Counted from the first letter of the stretch, positions 18,705-28,022 are shown. The stretch is 64,000 bases of DNA from an uncultured Halomonas sp. (GCF_946887195.1 NZ_CAMPKE010000002.1:62001-126000); one strand, 5' to 3'. The notes: generated by a model not told the origin, from the sequence alone. A program made the numbers and translations.

Positions 18705-20788
18705 GCCGACCATCGCTATCGCAGCCGATTACCGCACTAGCCGGGGTCGGCGAGGCGCTGGCAGCCAAGCTCGCCAGGCTGCGAGTCGAATGCGTCGCCG
18801 ATCTGTTGTTCCACCTGCCGCTGCGCTATCAGGATCGCACCCGTATCACGCCGATCGGCACGCTGCGTGCCGGCCAGGAAGCGGTGGTCGATGGCGAGGT
18901 GTGTGCCGCCGAGGTCGTCACGGGCCGCCGCCGTAGCCTGCTGGTGCGCCTCAAGGATGGCTCGGGCATTCTCAGCCTGCGCTTTTTCCATTTCGCGCCG
19001 GCTCAGCAGCAGCAGTTCAGCCGTGGCGCGCATGTGCGCTGTTTCGGCGAGGCCCGCGCCGGCGCCACCGGGCTCGAGCTTTACCATCCCGAATACCGCT
19101 TGCTGCGCCAGGACGATGCCCCGGTCGAGGAGCACCTGACACCAATCTATCCGACCACCGAAGGCCTCAACCAGGCGCGCTTGCGCGGCCTGATCGGCCA
19201 GGCATTGACGATCCTCGGCGAGGCGCCGGAAACGCTGCCGGACGGCATTCCCGAGCCGCTGCGCGAACGCTTCCGGCTGCCCGGGTTGCACGAGTGCCTG
19301 CGCTATCTGCACGAGCCGCCACCGGATGCCGATCTCGAACGGCTGGCCACCGGCACTCACCCCACCCAACGGCGGCTGGCGCTCGAAGAGCTGCTCGCGC
19401 ATCAGCTCAGCCTGCGCCAGGTGCGCCTGCGCATCCAGGCCGACGGTGCCCCGGTACTGCCCTCGGGGCGCGGTCTGCAGGCACGCTTCGTTACCCAGTT
19501 GCCGTTCGCGCTGACCGGTGCCCAGCGCCGTGTGCTCGACGAGATCGCCCGCGACCTGGAAACGCCGATGCCGATGCTGCGCCTGCTGCAAGGCGATGTC
19601 GGTTCGGGCAAGACGGTGGTCGCGGCAATGGCCGTGCTGCAGGCGATCGCCGGTGGCTGTCAGGCGGCGGTGATGGCACCTACCGAGATTCTCGCCGAGC
19701 AGCACTTTCGCAACTTCCGCGACTGGTTCGCGCCGCTGGGGATCGAGGTCGCCTGGCTGGCCGGCAAGCTCAAGGGCAAGGCGCGACTCGACACCAAGGC
19801 GGCGCTGGCCGATGGCCGCGCCCAGGTCACGGTCGGCACCCATGCGCTGTTTCAGGACGACGTGCACTTCCAGCGCCTGGGTCTGGCAGTCATCGACGAG
19901 CAACACCGCTTCGGCGTGCATCAGCGTTTGGCCCTGCGCCAGAAGGGCGAGGCCGGCGGCCTGACGCCGCATCAACTGATCATGACCGCGACACCCATTC
20001 CACGCACCCTGGCAATGAGCGCCTACGCCGATCTCGATCTGTCGGTGATCGATGAACTGCCGCCCGGGCGCACGCCGGTACAAACGGTCGCGGTGCCCGA
20101 CGAACGCCGCCCCGAGGTGGTCGCGCGGATTCGCCAGGCCTGCGCCGAAGGTCGTCAGGCCTATTGGGTCTGCACGCTGATCGAGGAGTCGGAAGCGCTA
20201 CAGTGTCAGGCCGCCGAGGTGACTCGCGATGCGTTGACCGAAGCCCTGCCGGAACTGGCCATCGGCCTGGTTCATGGGCGCATGAAATCCACCGAGAAAG
20301 CCGCGGCCATGGACGCCTTCAAATCCGGCGAGCTGGATCTGCTGGTCGCCACCACGGTCATCGAAGTCGGCGTCGATGTGCCCAACGCCAGCCTGATGAT
20401 CATCGAGAACCCCGAGCGTCTCGGCCTGTCGCAGCTCCACCAGCTACGCGGCCGGGTTGGGCGCGGCGGCACCGAGAGTTTCTGCGTGCTGCTCTACCAC
20501 CCGCCGCTATCGGCGCATTCCCGTGAGCGCCTGGGCGTGATGCGCGAAAGCAATGACGGTTTTCGCATCGCCGAGAAGGATCTCGAGCTACGCGGCCCCG
20601 GCGAGGTGCTCGGCACCCGCCAGACCGGCCTGGCGCAGATGAAGATTGCCGACCTGGAGCGCGATCGCGACCTGCTGGAGCGGGTCAGCCCACTCGCCAG
20701 AGCGCTATTGGAGGAAGCCCCCGATGCCAGTGGGGCATTGATTCGCCGCTGGCTGGGAGAAGAAGCGGGGCGTTACGGGCAGGTTTGA
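18701..20788 (+). CDS. recG: ATP-dependent DNA helicase RecG
   Basis: Remodels stalled forks and Holliday junctions. The 695-residue protein has the N-terminal wedge/OB domain with PLRYQDRTRITPIGTL, then the helicase domains: Walker A LLQGDVGSGKTVVAAMA near residue 300, MAPTEILAEQHF, a DEQHR box (VIDEQHRFGVHQR), MTATPIPRTLAMS, and the C-terminal TTVIEVGVDVPNASLM and QLRGRVGRG. All motifs are intact. The ATG at 18701 overlaps the oxyR stop, implying translational coupling with the peroxide regulator. Confidence 0.98.
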   Translation: MSRPSLSQPITALAGVGEALAAKLARLRVECVADLLFHLPLRYQDRTRITPIGTLRAGQEAVVDGEVCAAEVVTGRRRSLLVRLKDGSGILSLRFFHFAPAQQQQFSRGAHVRCFGEARAGATGLELYHPEYRLLRQDDAPVEEHLTPIYPTTEGLNQARLRGLIGQALTILGEAPETLPDGIPEPLRERFRLPGLHECLRYLHEPPPDADLERLATGTHPTQRRLALEELLAHQLSLRQVRLRIQADGAPVLPSGRGLQARFVTQLPFALTGAQRRVLDEIARDLETPMPMLRLLQGDVGSGKTVVAAMAVLQAIAGGCQAAVMAPTEILAEQHFRNFRDWFAPLGIEVAWLAGKLKGKARLDTKAALADGRAQVTVGTHALFQDDVHFQRLGLAVIDEQHRFGVHQRLALRQKGEAGGLTPHQLIMTATPIPRTLAMSAYADLDLSVIDELPPGRTPVQTVAVPDERRPEVVARIRQACAEGRQAYWVCTLIEESEALQCQAAEVTRDALTEALPELAIGLVHGRMKSTEKAAAMDAFKSGELDLLVATTVIEVGVDVPNASLMIIENPERLGLSQLHQLRGRVGRGGTESFCVLLYHPPLSAHSRERLGVMRESNDGFRIAEKDLELRGPGEVLGTRQTGLAQMKIADLERDRDLLERVSPLARALLEEAPDASGALIRRWLGEEAGRYGQV

Positions 20789-20848
20789 GCTTCGGGCTTC
20801 GAAAAGCCTCGCAGACAACGTCAAATGGCCACAAGCCATTCTCGTGGC

Positions 20849-21205
20849 TCAAAGGTACTTGAGCAGCTTCTGCAGCCGCGTCAGATCCTTCGAATCGCCG
20901 ACCAGACGCACACGGCCATCGATCATGCCGTCGAGAAAGGCCTGTTGGGTGGGCTTCTTGAGGATTGCCAGCGCCGCTTCGGCATCGCGAAAGCGCAGCT
21001 CGAGGTCGAGATCCACCGGCAGGCCCGATGCGCTGAGAATGCTCTCGGGGGTCATGCGATAATGGCGTGAAATGGAGATATCTTCGGTAGCGATGCCCCA
21101 ATCCAGGCGCCGCGACTCGGCGAGCGTCTCGCGAAAGCGAGCGTTGCCACGGCGAGCGCGCTTGAGCATCAGGCCTAACAGCCACAGTACCAGTCGCAGC
21201 TTCAT
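20849..21205 (-). CDS. Conserved small protein, possible SCP2-like sterol-carrier fold
   Basis: A 118-residue protein starting MKLRLVLWLLGLMLKRARRG, a hydrophobic then basic N-terminus that may anchor it to the membrane. The C-terminal half, with DLELRFRDAEAALAIL and DGRVRLVGDSKDLTRLQ, resembles the end of SCP2-type lipid-binding domains, but I am not certain. It lies between recG and hupB, a position where relatives also encode a conserved hypothetical protein. Function unknown. Confidence 0.7.
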   Translation of the reverse strand: MKLRLVLWLLGLMLKRARRGNARFRETLAESRRLDWGIATEDISISRHYRMTPESILSASGLPVDLDLELRFRDAEAALAILKKPTQQAFLDGMIDGRVRLVGDSKDLTRLQKLLKYL

Positions 21206-21235
21206 GACGCTCCCGACGATTCATGCTCTGAATGG

Positions 21236-21264
21236 AAAACCGCCGGCTGCGCTCGCAGCCGGCG
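21236..21264 (-). terminator. Rho-independent terminator after hupB
   Basis: CGCCGGCTGC at 21241-21250 and GCAGCCGGCG at 21255-21264 form a perfect 10-bp stem around a 4-nt loop. On the minus strand it is followed by GTTTTCC. It lies 75 bp past the hupB stop and upstream of the SCP2-like gene. Confidence 0.75.
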
Positions 21265-21338
21265 TGATCTGAGAACCTGATGACGATATGAAGCAAGCCG
21301 GTTCTCACTTTCTTGAAACGATACAACGCACCGCTCGA

Positions 21339-21614
21339 TTACTTGGCAACGGCATCCTTGAGGGCCTTGCCGGCCTTGAAGGCCACGGTCTTGCTGGCCG
21401 GGATGGACAGCGACTCGCCGGTTTGCGGGTTCTTGCCGGTGCGTGCGGCACGCTCACGAACGGTAAAGGAACCGAAACCAATCAACGATACGTCTTGCCC
21501 CTTGGCGACGGTGCCGGTGATTTCATCGAGAATCACGTTGAGCACCTGACTGGCTTTGTCCTTGGATAGATCGGCACGCTCGGCAATCGCCGCGGCGAGT
21601 TCTGGCTTGCGCAT
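21339..21614 (-). CDS. hupB: HU-family DNA-binding protein
   Basis: A 91-residue histone-like protein: MRKPELAAAIAERADLSKDK, VSLIGFGSFTVRERAARTGK and NPQTGESLSIPASKTVAFK, which covers the dimerisation helices and the beta-arm with its intercalating proline (GKNPQTG). It bends and compacts DNA. The start has AGGAGGG. A hairpin terminator follows downstream. Position next to the recG/SCP2-like block matches relatives. Confidence 0.95.
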   Translation of the reverse strand: MRKPELAAAIAERADLSKDKASQVLNVILDEITGTVAKGQDVSLIGFGSFTVRERAARTGKNPQTGESLSIPASKTVAFKAGKALKDAVAK

Positions 21615-21731
21615 AAAGCCCTCCTGGGTTTGGCATTGGTACGGCGGATCGACCGCCGTTTGTTGTTCTTGAGCACGGGTTGATTTAGCAATCCCCGTAG
21701 GACGACTATAACCTGCGGGGGTATGACGACA

Positions 21732-22907
21732 CTAGACTAGCAATGCCGGTGCGGCTCGCGCCAGTTCGACTTTCCTCCGCACACAGGCGCCTGTCAACGC
21801 AAAGCCCAGCAAACGTCCCTCCTCGTCTTCGGCCAGTGCCGCCAAATCCGGGCCCTCTCCTTCGATTCGCCAGCGTGCGGGCACCGTTCGCGGCGGTAGG
21901 GCGACCACCGGGCAGGCCGGTGTCTTGACCAGTACCGGCCAGGGGCCATAACTCACCGCCGTCGGCGTGCCGGCCAGCGTGGCGGCCAACGCCTTGGCGC
22001 TGGCCTGCAGGGGTTGCACGTACATGGCGTTGATTCCGGCAACGCAGGCCACGTCACCCAGTGCGTAGATGCCGGGTGCCGAGGTGGCGAGATAGCGATC
22101 GGTGTGAATGCCCGCCGCGCTGGTCTCTAACCCGGCCCGGTGCGCCAGAGCGCTGCGTGGCACCAGGCCGGTGGCGATCAGCACCAGATCGGCACCCAGC
22201 GCATGGCCATCGTCGAGCGTCAGTTCGATGTCGCCGCCCTCGATGTTCAGCGAATCGAGACTACGGCCCAGGTGTAGATCGACGCCGCTGCCGGCCAGGG
22301 CTTCGCCCAGGACACGGCCCAGCGGCTCGGGCAGCAACCGCGCCAATGGGGCAGATTCCGGGGCGATCAGCGCCACTTGATGACCGCCCGCCACCAGATC
22401 GTTGGCGAACTCGCAGCCCACCAGGCCGGCGCCGACGATCGCGATTCGCGCCCGGTGCCGAGGCGCTTGGCGGTGGCGTCTGTCGAGCGCGGCAGAAAAG
22501 GCGCGATAATCGTCGAGGTCGTTGATGGTGAAGACCCGATCACGCAGCGATTCGGGGATCATGAAGGGCGGTTGCGGCGCGGCACCGGTGGCGATCACCA
22601 GTTCACCGTAAGCCAGGCGCTCGGCGCCGATCGCAAGCTCGCCGGCGGCCGCGTCGATGGCATCGACGCAGGTATGGGTGCGCACCACGACACCGAGTTG
22701 ATCGGCGACCTCCAGTGCCGTGCGGCTCGCCAGCCGCGCGGACGGCAATCGCTTGGCGAAACCGGTGGAGAGCAGCGGCTTGGAATAATCGTCGCCGCTA
22801 TCCGCGCTGATCAGCGTGATCGGGCGCTGTGGATCGCGGGCGCGTAGCTGGCGAGCCAGGCCAAGGCCGGCCATGCCGGTGCCGAGAATGGTCAGCGGTA
22901 CGCTCAT
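21732..22907 (-). CDS. rubB: FAD-dependent rubredoxin-NAD(+) reductase
   Basis: A 391-residue pyridine-nucleotide disulfide-type flavoprotein. It has the FAD motif LTILGTGMAGLGLARQLRAR, the NAD motif [20 protein letters not shown], the FAD segment GIYALGDVACVAGINAMYV, and a C-terminal VKTPACPVVALPP typical of rubredoxin reductases of the AlkT/RubB group. It would pass electrons from NADH to rubredoxin. I start at the ATG at 22907, preceded by CAGGAG. In Pseudomonas this gene follows rubredoxin genes; here no rubredoxin-like ORF adjoins it. Confidence 0.9.
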   Translation of the reverse strand: MSVPLTILGTGMAGLGLARQLRARDPQRPITLISADSGDDYSKPLLSTGFAKRLPSARLASRTALEVADQLGVVVRTHTCVDAIDAAAGELAIGAERLAYGELVIATGAAPQPPFMIPESLRDRVFTINDLDDYRAFSAALDRRHRQAPRHRARIAIVGAGLVGCEFANDLVAGGHQVALIAPESAPLARLLPEPLGRVLGEALAGSGVDLHLGRSLDSLNIEGGDIELTLDDGHALGADLVLIATGLVPRSALAHRAGLETSAAGIHTDRYLATSAPGIYALGDVACVAGINAMYVQPLQASAKALAATLAGTPTAVSYGPWPVLVKTPACPVVALPPRTVPARWRIEGEGPDLAALAEDEEGRLLGFALTGACVRRKVELARAAPALLV

Positions 22908-22992
22908 GGGGCTCCTGGGCAAGCGGTGGTGACGCGGATTCATGAAGGCCACATGTTACACTAGCCGCCCCCGATTTGACCCGGAGTTCGCC

Positions 22993-23538
22993 GTGCGCGA
23001 CGACGCCTATTCACGCCCCGATCGGTACATGACGTGGCGTCCCGCCGCCGCCTGGCGACCGGCAATGAGCGCCGATTGGTGGCAGTGGGTGGCCTCGACC
23101 GATTCACTGACCGCGCGATTGATCGACGCCGCCCATGGCGATTTCGGCGTACGCCTGCTGATCCAGCGACTCGACAGGCCGCGCCGCGACGAAGCGCTGG
23201 CACTGGGCATTCCTTTCACGCAGCGGGTCTGGCGCCGTGAAGTGGCGCTGTGCGGCGCTGGCCGGCCGTGGGTGGTGGCGCGCTCGGTGGCGCCGCTGGC
23301 GCAGTTGCGCGGCCAGCGCCTGAGCCAGCTCGGCGAGCGCTCGCTGGGTAGCTGGTTGTTCCGTCAACCGGATCTCGAGCGTGGCCCGATCGACGTGACC
23401 CGGGCCTCGGCGCCCTTTCATGCCGAACGTGGCCCCTGGGGCCGACGCTCGTTGTTTCGGCACGGCCGTTTCGCGGTGCTGGTGCAGGAGTTCTTCCTCG
23501 CGCGCATGACGGATGAACTGAACCTGCCCAGGCGATAG
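22993..23538 (+). CDS. ubiC: Chorismate pyruvate-lyase
   Basis: Converts chorismate to 4-hydroxybenzoate and pyruvate, the first committed ubiquinone step. The 181-residue protein has the family RVWRREVALCGAGRPWVVAR with the substrate-binding arginine, RGPWGRRSLF, and the C-terminal VQEFFL containing the catalytic glutamate. I choose the GTG at 22993 with GGAG 6 nt upstream; an ATG at 22942 would add 17 residues without family support. It is directly followed by ubiA, its pathway partner, 30 bp downstream. Confidence 0.9.
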   Translation: MRDDAYSRPDRYMTWRPAAAWRPAMSADWWQWVASTDSLTARLIDAAHGDFGVRLLIQRLDRPRRDEALALGIPFTQRVWRREVALCGAGRPWVVARSVAPLAQLRGQRLSQLGERSLGSWLFRQPDLERGPIDVTRASAPFHAERGPWGRRSLFRHGRFAVLVQEFFLARMTDELNLPRR

Positions 23539-23568
23539 ACTGACCAGCGTTTCGATACGGAGGCTTTC

Positions 23569-24456
23569 ATGACCCACGCCACGCGCCCACGCGGCCTTGC
23601 GCGCCTGCCCGATTTCCTGCAATTGACTCGTCTCGATCGGCCGATCGGCACCTGGCTGCTGATGTGGCCGACGATGTGGGCGCTGTGGGTCGCCGCCGAG
23701 GGTGTGCCGGCACGCGCCACGCTGCTGATCTTTATCCTTGGGGTCTATCTGATGCGCGCCGCCGGCTGCGTGATCAACGATTACGCCGATCGCCGCGTCG
23801 ATGGCCACGTCAAGCGCACCAGAACCCGCCCGCTGGCCACCGGACGCATCAGCGAGGGCGAGGCCAAGGGGTTGTTCGCGGCGCTGGTGATTGCCGCCTT
23901 CGTGCTGGTCTGTTTCACCAATGCGTTTACCGTGATGCTCTCGGTCGGCGGTGTGATACTGGCGTTCATCTACCCGTTCATGAAGCGCTATACGCATTGG
24001 CCGCAAGTGTTTCTCGGCGCGGCCTTCTCGTGGGCGATTCCGATGGCCTTCGGCGCCGTGCTGGGCACGTTGCCACTGGAAGCCTGGTTGCTGTTTCTCG
24101 CCAATGTGACCTGGACGGTGGCCTACGACACCGAATATGCGATGGTCGACCGCGACGACGACCTGAAGATCGGTATCAAATCCACCGCGGTGCTATTCGG
24201 CGACTACGATCGGCTGATGATCGGCCTGCTGCAACTGGCCACCTTGACGCTACTGGCGGTGGTCGGCTCGCGCCTGGCATTGGGCGGCTTCTTCTGGCTG
24301 GGGCTTTCGGCGATGGCGCTGATCTTCGTCTATCAACACTGGCTGATTCGCAATCGCTCCCGCGAGCGCTGCTTTCAGGCCTTCCTCAACAATCACTGGG
24401 TCGGGCTCGTGCTGTTCGCCGGGCTGGCGCTGGAACTCTGGCCCGTCGCGGGGTAA
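23569..24456 (+). CDS. ubiA: 4-hydroxybenzoate polyprenyltransferase
   Basis: An integral membrane prenyltransferase of 295 residues with about eight or nine helices. It carries both aspartate-rich motifs: [19 protein letters not shown] near residue 75 and [19 protein letters not shown] near residue 190, which coordinate magnesium and the prenyl diphosphate. It attaches the polyprenyl tail to the product of UbiC. The start has GGAGG upstream. A Pho box lies just beyond its stop, serving phoB. Confidence 0.96.
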   Translation: MTHATRPRGLARLPDFLQLTRLDRPIGTWLLMWPTMWALWVAAEGVPARATLLIFILGVYLMRAAGCVINDYADRRVDGHVKRTRTRPLATGRISEGEAKGLFAALVIAAFVLVCFTNAFTVMLSVGGVILAFIYPFMKRYTHWPQVFLGAAFSWAIPMAFGAVLGTLPLEAWLLFLANVTWTVAYDTEYAMVDRDDDLKIGIKSTAVLFGDYDRLMIGLLQLATLTLLAVVGSRLALGGFFWLGLSAMALIFVYQHWLIRNRSRERCFQAFLNNHWVGLVLFAGLALELWPVAG

Positions 24457-24462
24457 AAGGGG

Positions 24463-24480
24463 TTGTCACAGGGTTGTCAT
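24463..24480 (+). promoter_or_regulatory. Pho box upstream of phoB
   Basis: TTGTCAC, then AGGG, then TTGTCAT: two 7-bp direct repeats separated by 4 bp, exactly the PhoB-binding layout. A further CTGTCAT lies at 24507-24513. It is 88 bp upstream of the phoB start and implies autoregulation. Confidence 0.8.
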
Positions 24481-24568
24481 AACAGCGCGTTCTAATCGTC
24501 ATCGTCCTGTCATTGCCGGATGCTTGTGCAGGTATCCGCGCACTGCTTATTAGCTCGAGGCAAGGTGA

Positions 24569-25258
24569 ATGACTGCTAAAACCGTTCTCATCGTCGATGA
24601 CGAGGCCGCCATTCGTGAAATGATCGCGGTGGCGCTGGAGATGGCCGACTACCGCGTTCTCGAGGCCGACAACGCGCAGGCCGCCCACGCCATGGTGGTC
24701 GACGACCAGCCCGATCTGCTGCTGCTCGATTGGATGATGCCCGGCACCAGCGGCATCGAACTCGCGCGGCGCCTGAAGCGCGAGGAAACCACCGCCGAAT
24801 TGCCGATCATCCTGCTCACCGCCAAGAGCGAAGAGGACAACAAGATTCTGGGCCTGGAAGCCGGTGCCGACGACTACATCACCAAGCCGTTTTCACCGCG
24901 CGAGCTGGTGGCGCGCCTCAAGGCGGTGCTGCGCCGCACCACGCCACGCGGTATCGAGGAGGCCGTGGAGATCGACGGCTTGATGCTCGACCCGGCCAGC
25001 CACCGCGTCTCTTCGCATGGCCAAGCGCTGGAGATCGGCCCCACCGAGTACCGCTTGCTGCAATTCTTCATGACCCACCAGGAGCGCGCCTACACGCGCG
25101 GCCAGTTACTGGACCAGGTCTGGGGCGGCAATGTGTATGTCGAGGAGCGCACCGTCGATGTGCATATTCGCCGCCTGCGCAAGGCGCTCGGCGAGTCGCA
25201 TCAACATCTGATCCAGACCGTACGCGGCACCGGTTACCGCTTTTCGGCCAAGGGTTGA
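24569..25258 (+). CDS. phoB: Phosphate regulon response regulator PhoB
   Basis: A 229-residue OmpR-type response regulator. The receiver has the acidic pocket VDDE, the phospho-acceptor aspartate at residue 54 in LLLLDWMMPGTSG, and the conserved lysine in YITKPFSPRELVARL. The C-terminal winged helix has GPTEYRLLQFFMTH and YVEERTVDVHIRRLRKAL. It activates phosphate-starvation genes by binding Pho boxes, one of which lies in its own promoter. phoR begins 10 bp after its stop. Confidence 0.97.
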   Translation: MTAKTVLIVDDEAAIREMIAVALEMADYRVLEADNAQAAHAMVVDDQPDLLLLDWMMPGTSGIELARRLKREETTAELPIILLTAKSEEDNKILGLEAGADDYITKPFSPRELVARLKAVLRRTTPRGIEEAVEIDGLMLDPASHRVSSHGQALEIGPTEYRLLQFFMTHQERAYTRGQLLDQVWGGNVYVEERTVDVHIRRLRKALGESHQHLIQTVRGTGYRFSAKG

Positions 25259-25268
25259 TCGACGGCTC

Positions 25269-26645
25269 ATGTACTACTGGACCAACGAACTCTGGCGGCT
25301 GGCCTATCTGGTCGGCGGATTGGGGGCGTTGGGCTGGGTACTCGGCGAGCCGGGCTGGGGGCTGGCCGGCGGGCTGGGCCTGTTCGTTTTCATACATCTC
25401 AGACATTTGCGTGAGTTGTATGTCTGGCTGATTCGGCATCCGCATCAGGAACCGCCGGTCGGCACCGGCGTGTGGGGCGATCTGTTCGATCGCCTGTATC
25501 GCTATCACAAGCACCAGCGCCAGACCCAGCAGCGCCTGCGCGACATCATCCGCCGCGTGCAGGACTCCTCGGAGGCGATGCGCGACAGCGTGGTGATGCT
25601 CGACCGGCGCGGCGATCTGGAGTGGTGGAACAGCGCCGCCGAGGCCATGCTGGGCCTGCAGGCCGCCCACGACCGTGGCCAGCACATCACCAACCTGTTG
25701 CGTGACCCGCGCTTCGTCGAATACTTCAATGCCCGCGACTACCGCGAGCCGCTGACCCTGCCCTCACCGATCCGCGACGACCTGATCCTGCAATTCCAGC
25801 TTACGCTCTACGGCGACGACGAGCGCCTGCTGATGGCCCGCGATATCAGCCGCTTGCACCGCCTGGAACAGATGCGCCGCGATTTCGTCGCCAATGTCTC
25901 CCATGAGTTACGCACGCCGTTGACGGTGCTGGCCGGCTACCTAGAAACTTATGGCGCTTACCTTGAAGACAATAGTGCCGGCCAGTTGCCGCCGCGCTGG
26001 CAACGCGGGATCGGCCAGATGCAGGAGCAGACCGCGCGCATGCAGAATCTGGTCGACGATTTGCTGCTGCTATCGCGGCTGGAGACCGATCACCGTGCCG
26101 AACAGGCCGCGCCGCTCGCCATCGATTCGATGCTGGAGAGCATCCGGGCCGATGCCGAAACGCTCTCGGGCAGCAGCCATTCTCTACGTGTCGAGATCGA
26201 AACGCCGCAACGGCTATCGGGTATCGAGCAGGAGATTCGCAGCGCGGTATCCAATCTTGTGTTCAACGCGGTGCGCTATACCGCGCCGGGCAGCACCATC
26301 GTGATGCGCTGGCGCGCCTGGCCGGACGGTACTCAAGGCAGCGCCGCGCTGGAGGTTCAGGACGACGGCGAAGGCATCGATCCGGTGCATATCCCGCGCC
26401 TCACCGAGCGCTTCTATCGCGTCGACAAGGGCCGCAGCGCCGCGACCGGCGGCACCGGGCTGGGCCTGGCCATCGTCAAGCACGTGCTGCTGCGCCACGA
26501 TGCCCGCCTGGAGATCGAGTCGCGCCCCGGCGAAGGTGCGCTGTTCCGCTGTGTGTTTCCCGCCGAGCGGCTCGTCAATGGCGAGCGTCAAGCCTCCTCG
26601 GCAGGCAAGGCCAGCGCCGCTGGCAACGGGCAGTTGCCGCAGTAG
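25269..26645 (+). CDS. phoR: Phosphate regulon sensor histidine kinase PhoR
   Basis: A 458-residue kinase with two N-terminal membrane segments before residue 56 and almost no periplasmic loop, as usual for PhoR. A PAS domain covers roughly residues 95-195. The H-box is DFVANVSHELRTPLTVLAGY with phospho-accepting His212; later come NLVFNAVRYT (N-box) and GGTGLGLAIVKHVL (G-box). PhoR is normally gated by PstSCAB-PhoU rather than by binding phosphate itself. Its last 58 bp overlap the convergent fhuF gene. Confidence 0.96.
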   Translation: MYYWTNELWRLAYLVGGLGALGWVLGEPGWGLAGGLGLFVFIHLRHLRELYVWLIRHPHQEPPVGTGVWGDLFDRLYRYHKHQRQTQQRLRDIIRRVQDSSEAMRDSVVMLDRRGDLEWWNSAAEAMLGLQAAHDRGQHITNLLRDPRFVEYFNARDYREPLTLPSPIRDDLILQFQLTLYGDDERLLMARDISRLHRLEQMRRDFVANVSHELRTPLTVLAGYLETYGAYLEDNSAGQLPPRWQRGIGQMQEQTARMQNLVDDLLLLSRLETDHRAEQAAPLAIDSMLESIRADAETLSGSSHSLRVEIETPQRLSGIEQEIRSAVSNLVFNAVRYTAPGSTIVMRWRAWPDGTQGSAALEVQDDGEGIDPVHIPRLTERFYRVDKGRSAATGGTGLGLAIVKHVLLRHDARLEIESRPGEGALFRCVFPAERLVNGERQASSAGKASAAGNGQLPQ

Positions 26646-27358
26646 CCCAGCTCTGGCAGTCGATAGCGCACGCAACACACGCGGCGCACGCAGCGACTTT
26701 CGCCAGCACCGTCGATGACATGGCGAATCGGCCGGTACAACGGATTGCGGGCACCGTCGGCGAAGTGACCAAGCGCCATCAGTCGCGCGCCCTCGGCCAC
26801 CGCGGCCGGTGGATTCGGCAGTCCCTGCAACTGATCGATCAGATAAGCGTAGTAATGGCCGGCGTTACTCCACAGCGCGCGCGGGGCGATACCGGTATGC
26901 GCCGCCATGGCGGCAATGGCTGGGCTCAGCAACCCATCCATCAATGGTCGCAGGCGGGACTCGCTATCCCTGCCGGCGACCTGGCGACCCTCATCGGCTA
27001 CCACCAACCGCTCTACCAACCCCTGAGCGTCGAGCGTTACGCCCAATTCTTCCAATGCAACCGGCAACTGCCGATCGAGCAGCAGGTTGGCGGCCACCGG
27101 CACGTAGATCGCTTGGGAGAGAAAATACTTCGACCACTGCGACATCAAGGCCCGGCGATCCGGTGGCTGGCATCCCCGAGCACCGGCCGCTGGATCGACA
27201 TAGGTGGCAATCTGCCGCTCGAGCACCGCTTCGAGCCCTTCGGCAGCAAACAATTGCCGGGCGGGAATCGGTGTCGCGGACACCTGATGAGGCAATAACA
27301 GGCGCCCGCCGAAATCGGCGAGCGGACCCTGAAATAGCGCTGTGAGGGTCGGTAGCAT
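26588..27358 (-). CDS. fhuF: FhuF-like siderophore-iron reductase
   Basis: A 256-residue protein whose C-terminus has CVRRVCCVRYRLPELGYC followed by GNC, giving the Cys-Cys-x10-Cys-x2-Cys spacing that binds the unusual 2Fe-2S cluster of FhuF. It would reduce ferric iron in imported siderophores. The first half has FhuF-like SQAIYVPVAANLLL. The gene overlaps the phoR 3' end by 58 bp on the opposite strand. A possible Fur site lies at 27399-27418, about 40 bp upstream of the start. No siderophore receptor is nearby. Confidence 0.85.
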   Translation of the reverse strand: MLPTLTALFQGPLADFGGRLLLPHQVSATPIPARQLFAAEGLEAVLERQIATYVDPAAGARGCQPPDRRALMSQWSKYFLSQAIYVPVAANLLLDRQLPVALEELGVTLDAQGLVERLVVADEGRQVAGRDSESRLRPLMDGLLSPAIAAMAAHTGIAPRALWSNAGHYYAYLIDQLQGLPNPPAAVAEGARLMALGHFADGARNPLYRPIRHVIDGAGESRCVRRVCCVRYRLPELGYCGNCPLPAALALPAEEA

Positions 27359-27398
27359 GGCACGGTCTGGTTGCCGGAGAGCCCTCGCATGCTAAATG

Positions 27399-27418
27399 GC
27401 ATCGATTCTCATTACAAC
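27399..27418 (-). promoter_or_regulatory. Candidate Fur box upstream of fhuF
   Basis: On the minus strand the stretch reads GTTGTAATGAGAATCGATGCC. The core AATGAGAATCGAT resembles the NATAAT-type hexamers of Fur sites, with several mismatches. Location directly upstream of an iron-reductase gene supports the call. Confidence 0.4.
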
Positions 27419-27479
27419 AACAGATGCCGACTTTCTGTGCCGCCCGGCCTACCAGGCCAGGCGGAGTCGTCAGCGCAAT

Positions 27480-28022
27480 CTAGCGGATGAACTGATCGAT
27501 GAAACCACCGCCGAGCCCGTTCTCTTCATAGTATGCGCGACACTTGGCGATACGCGTGAACACGTCGTCGTAACCGACGTTATTGCCGTCGGGATCGACA
27601 TAGATCATCGCACCGTTGACCTGGAATAGCGTAATCATCTCATCGACGTGCGGATCGACGATCAGAGTATGGGTTTCACCCGGCGCTTCGTAGACATAAC
27701 CACCCTCGTTTGCCACCCAATCATGCTCGAGATAGCGCCACTCGCCCTTCAGGACGAAACCATGCACGGCTTGAGGATGGCGATGCCGCGATAGTACGCC
27801 GGACTTGCGTACGCGCAGCAAATTCACCCAGTAACCGGTCGAGGCCGACAAGCACAATGGCCGAAACCAGACGTTCTCCTCTACCGGCACCCAGATCCGT
27901 TCGTCTTGGGGGATCGCATCGGGAATGACCAGCTCCATCGCCGCCTCGGCAGGCTGAGGATGGCGATAGGGTTGCCACTTGTCGTTTGCCGGAGCCGCTG
28001 GCGCTTGTTGTGAATGACTCAT
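27480..28022 (-). CDS. Cupin of the 2,4'-dihydroxyacetophenone dioxygenase type
   Basis: A 180-residue single-domain cupin. The metal site appears to be three histidines: His80 and His82 in SRHRHPQAVHGF, with His87 where ordinary cupins have glutamate, and His118 in APGETHTLIVD. This three-His arrangement is seen in 2,4'-dihydroxyacetophenone dioxygenase, an iron enzyme that cleaves the bond between a ketone carbonyl and its CH2OH carbon. I start at the ATG at 28022 with AGAGGAG upstream. It is the last gene of the dioxygenase-SDR-cupin unit. The true substrate is unknown; alpha-hydroxyketone cleavage is an inference. Confidence 0.75.
   Translation of the reverse strand: MSHSQQAPAAPANDKWQPYRHPQPAEAAMELVIPDAIPQDERIWVPVEENVWFRPLCLSASTGYWVNLLRVRKSGVLSRHRHPQAVHGFVLKGEWRYLEHDWVANEGGYVYEAPGETHTLIVDPHVDEMITLFQVNGAMIYVDPDGNNVGYDDVFTRIAKCRAYYEENGLGGGFIDQFIR

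Noticed and set aside
18737..20083. 448-codon minus-strand frame opposite recG
   Set aside because: Shadow frame; recG is complete and intact on the other strand.
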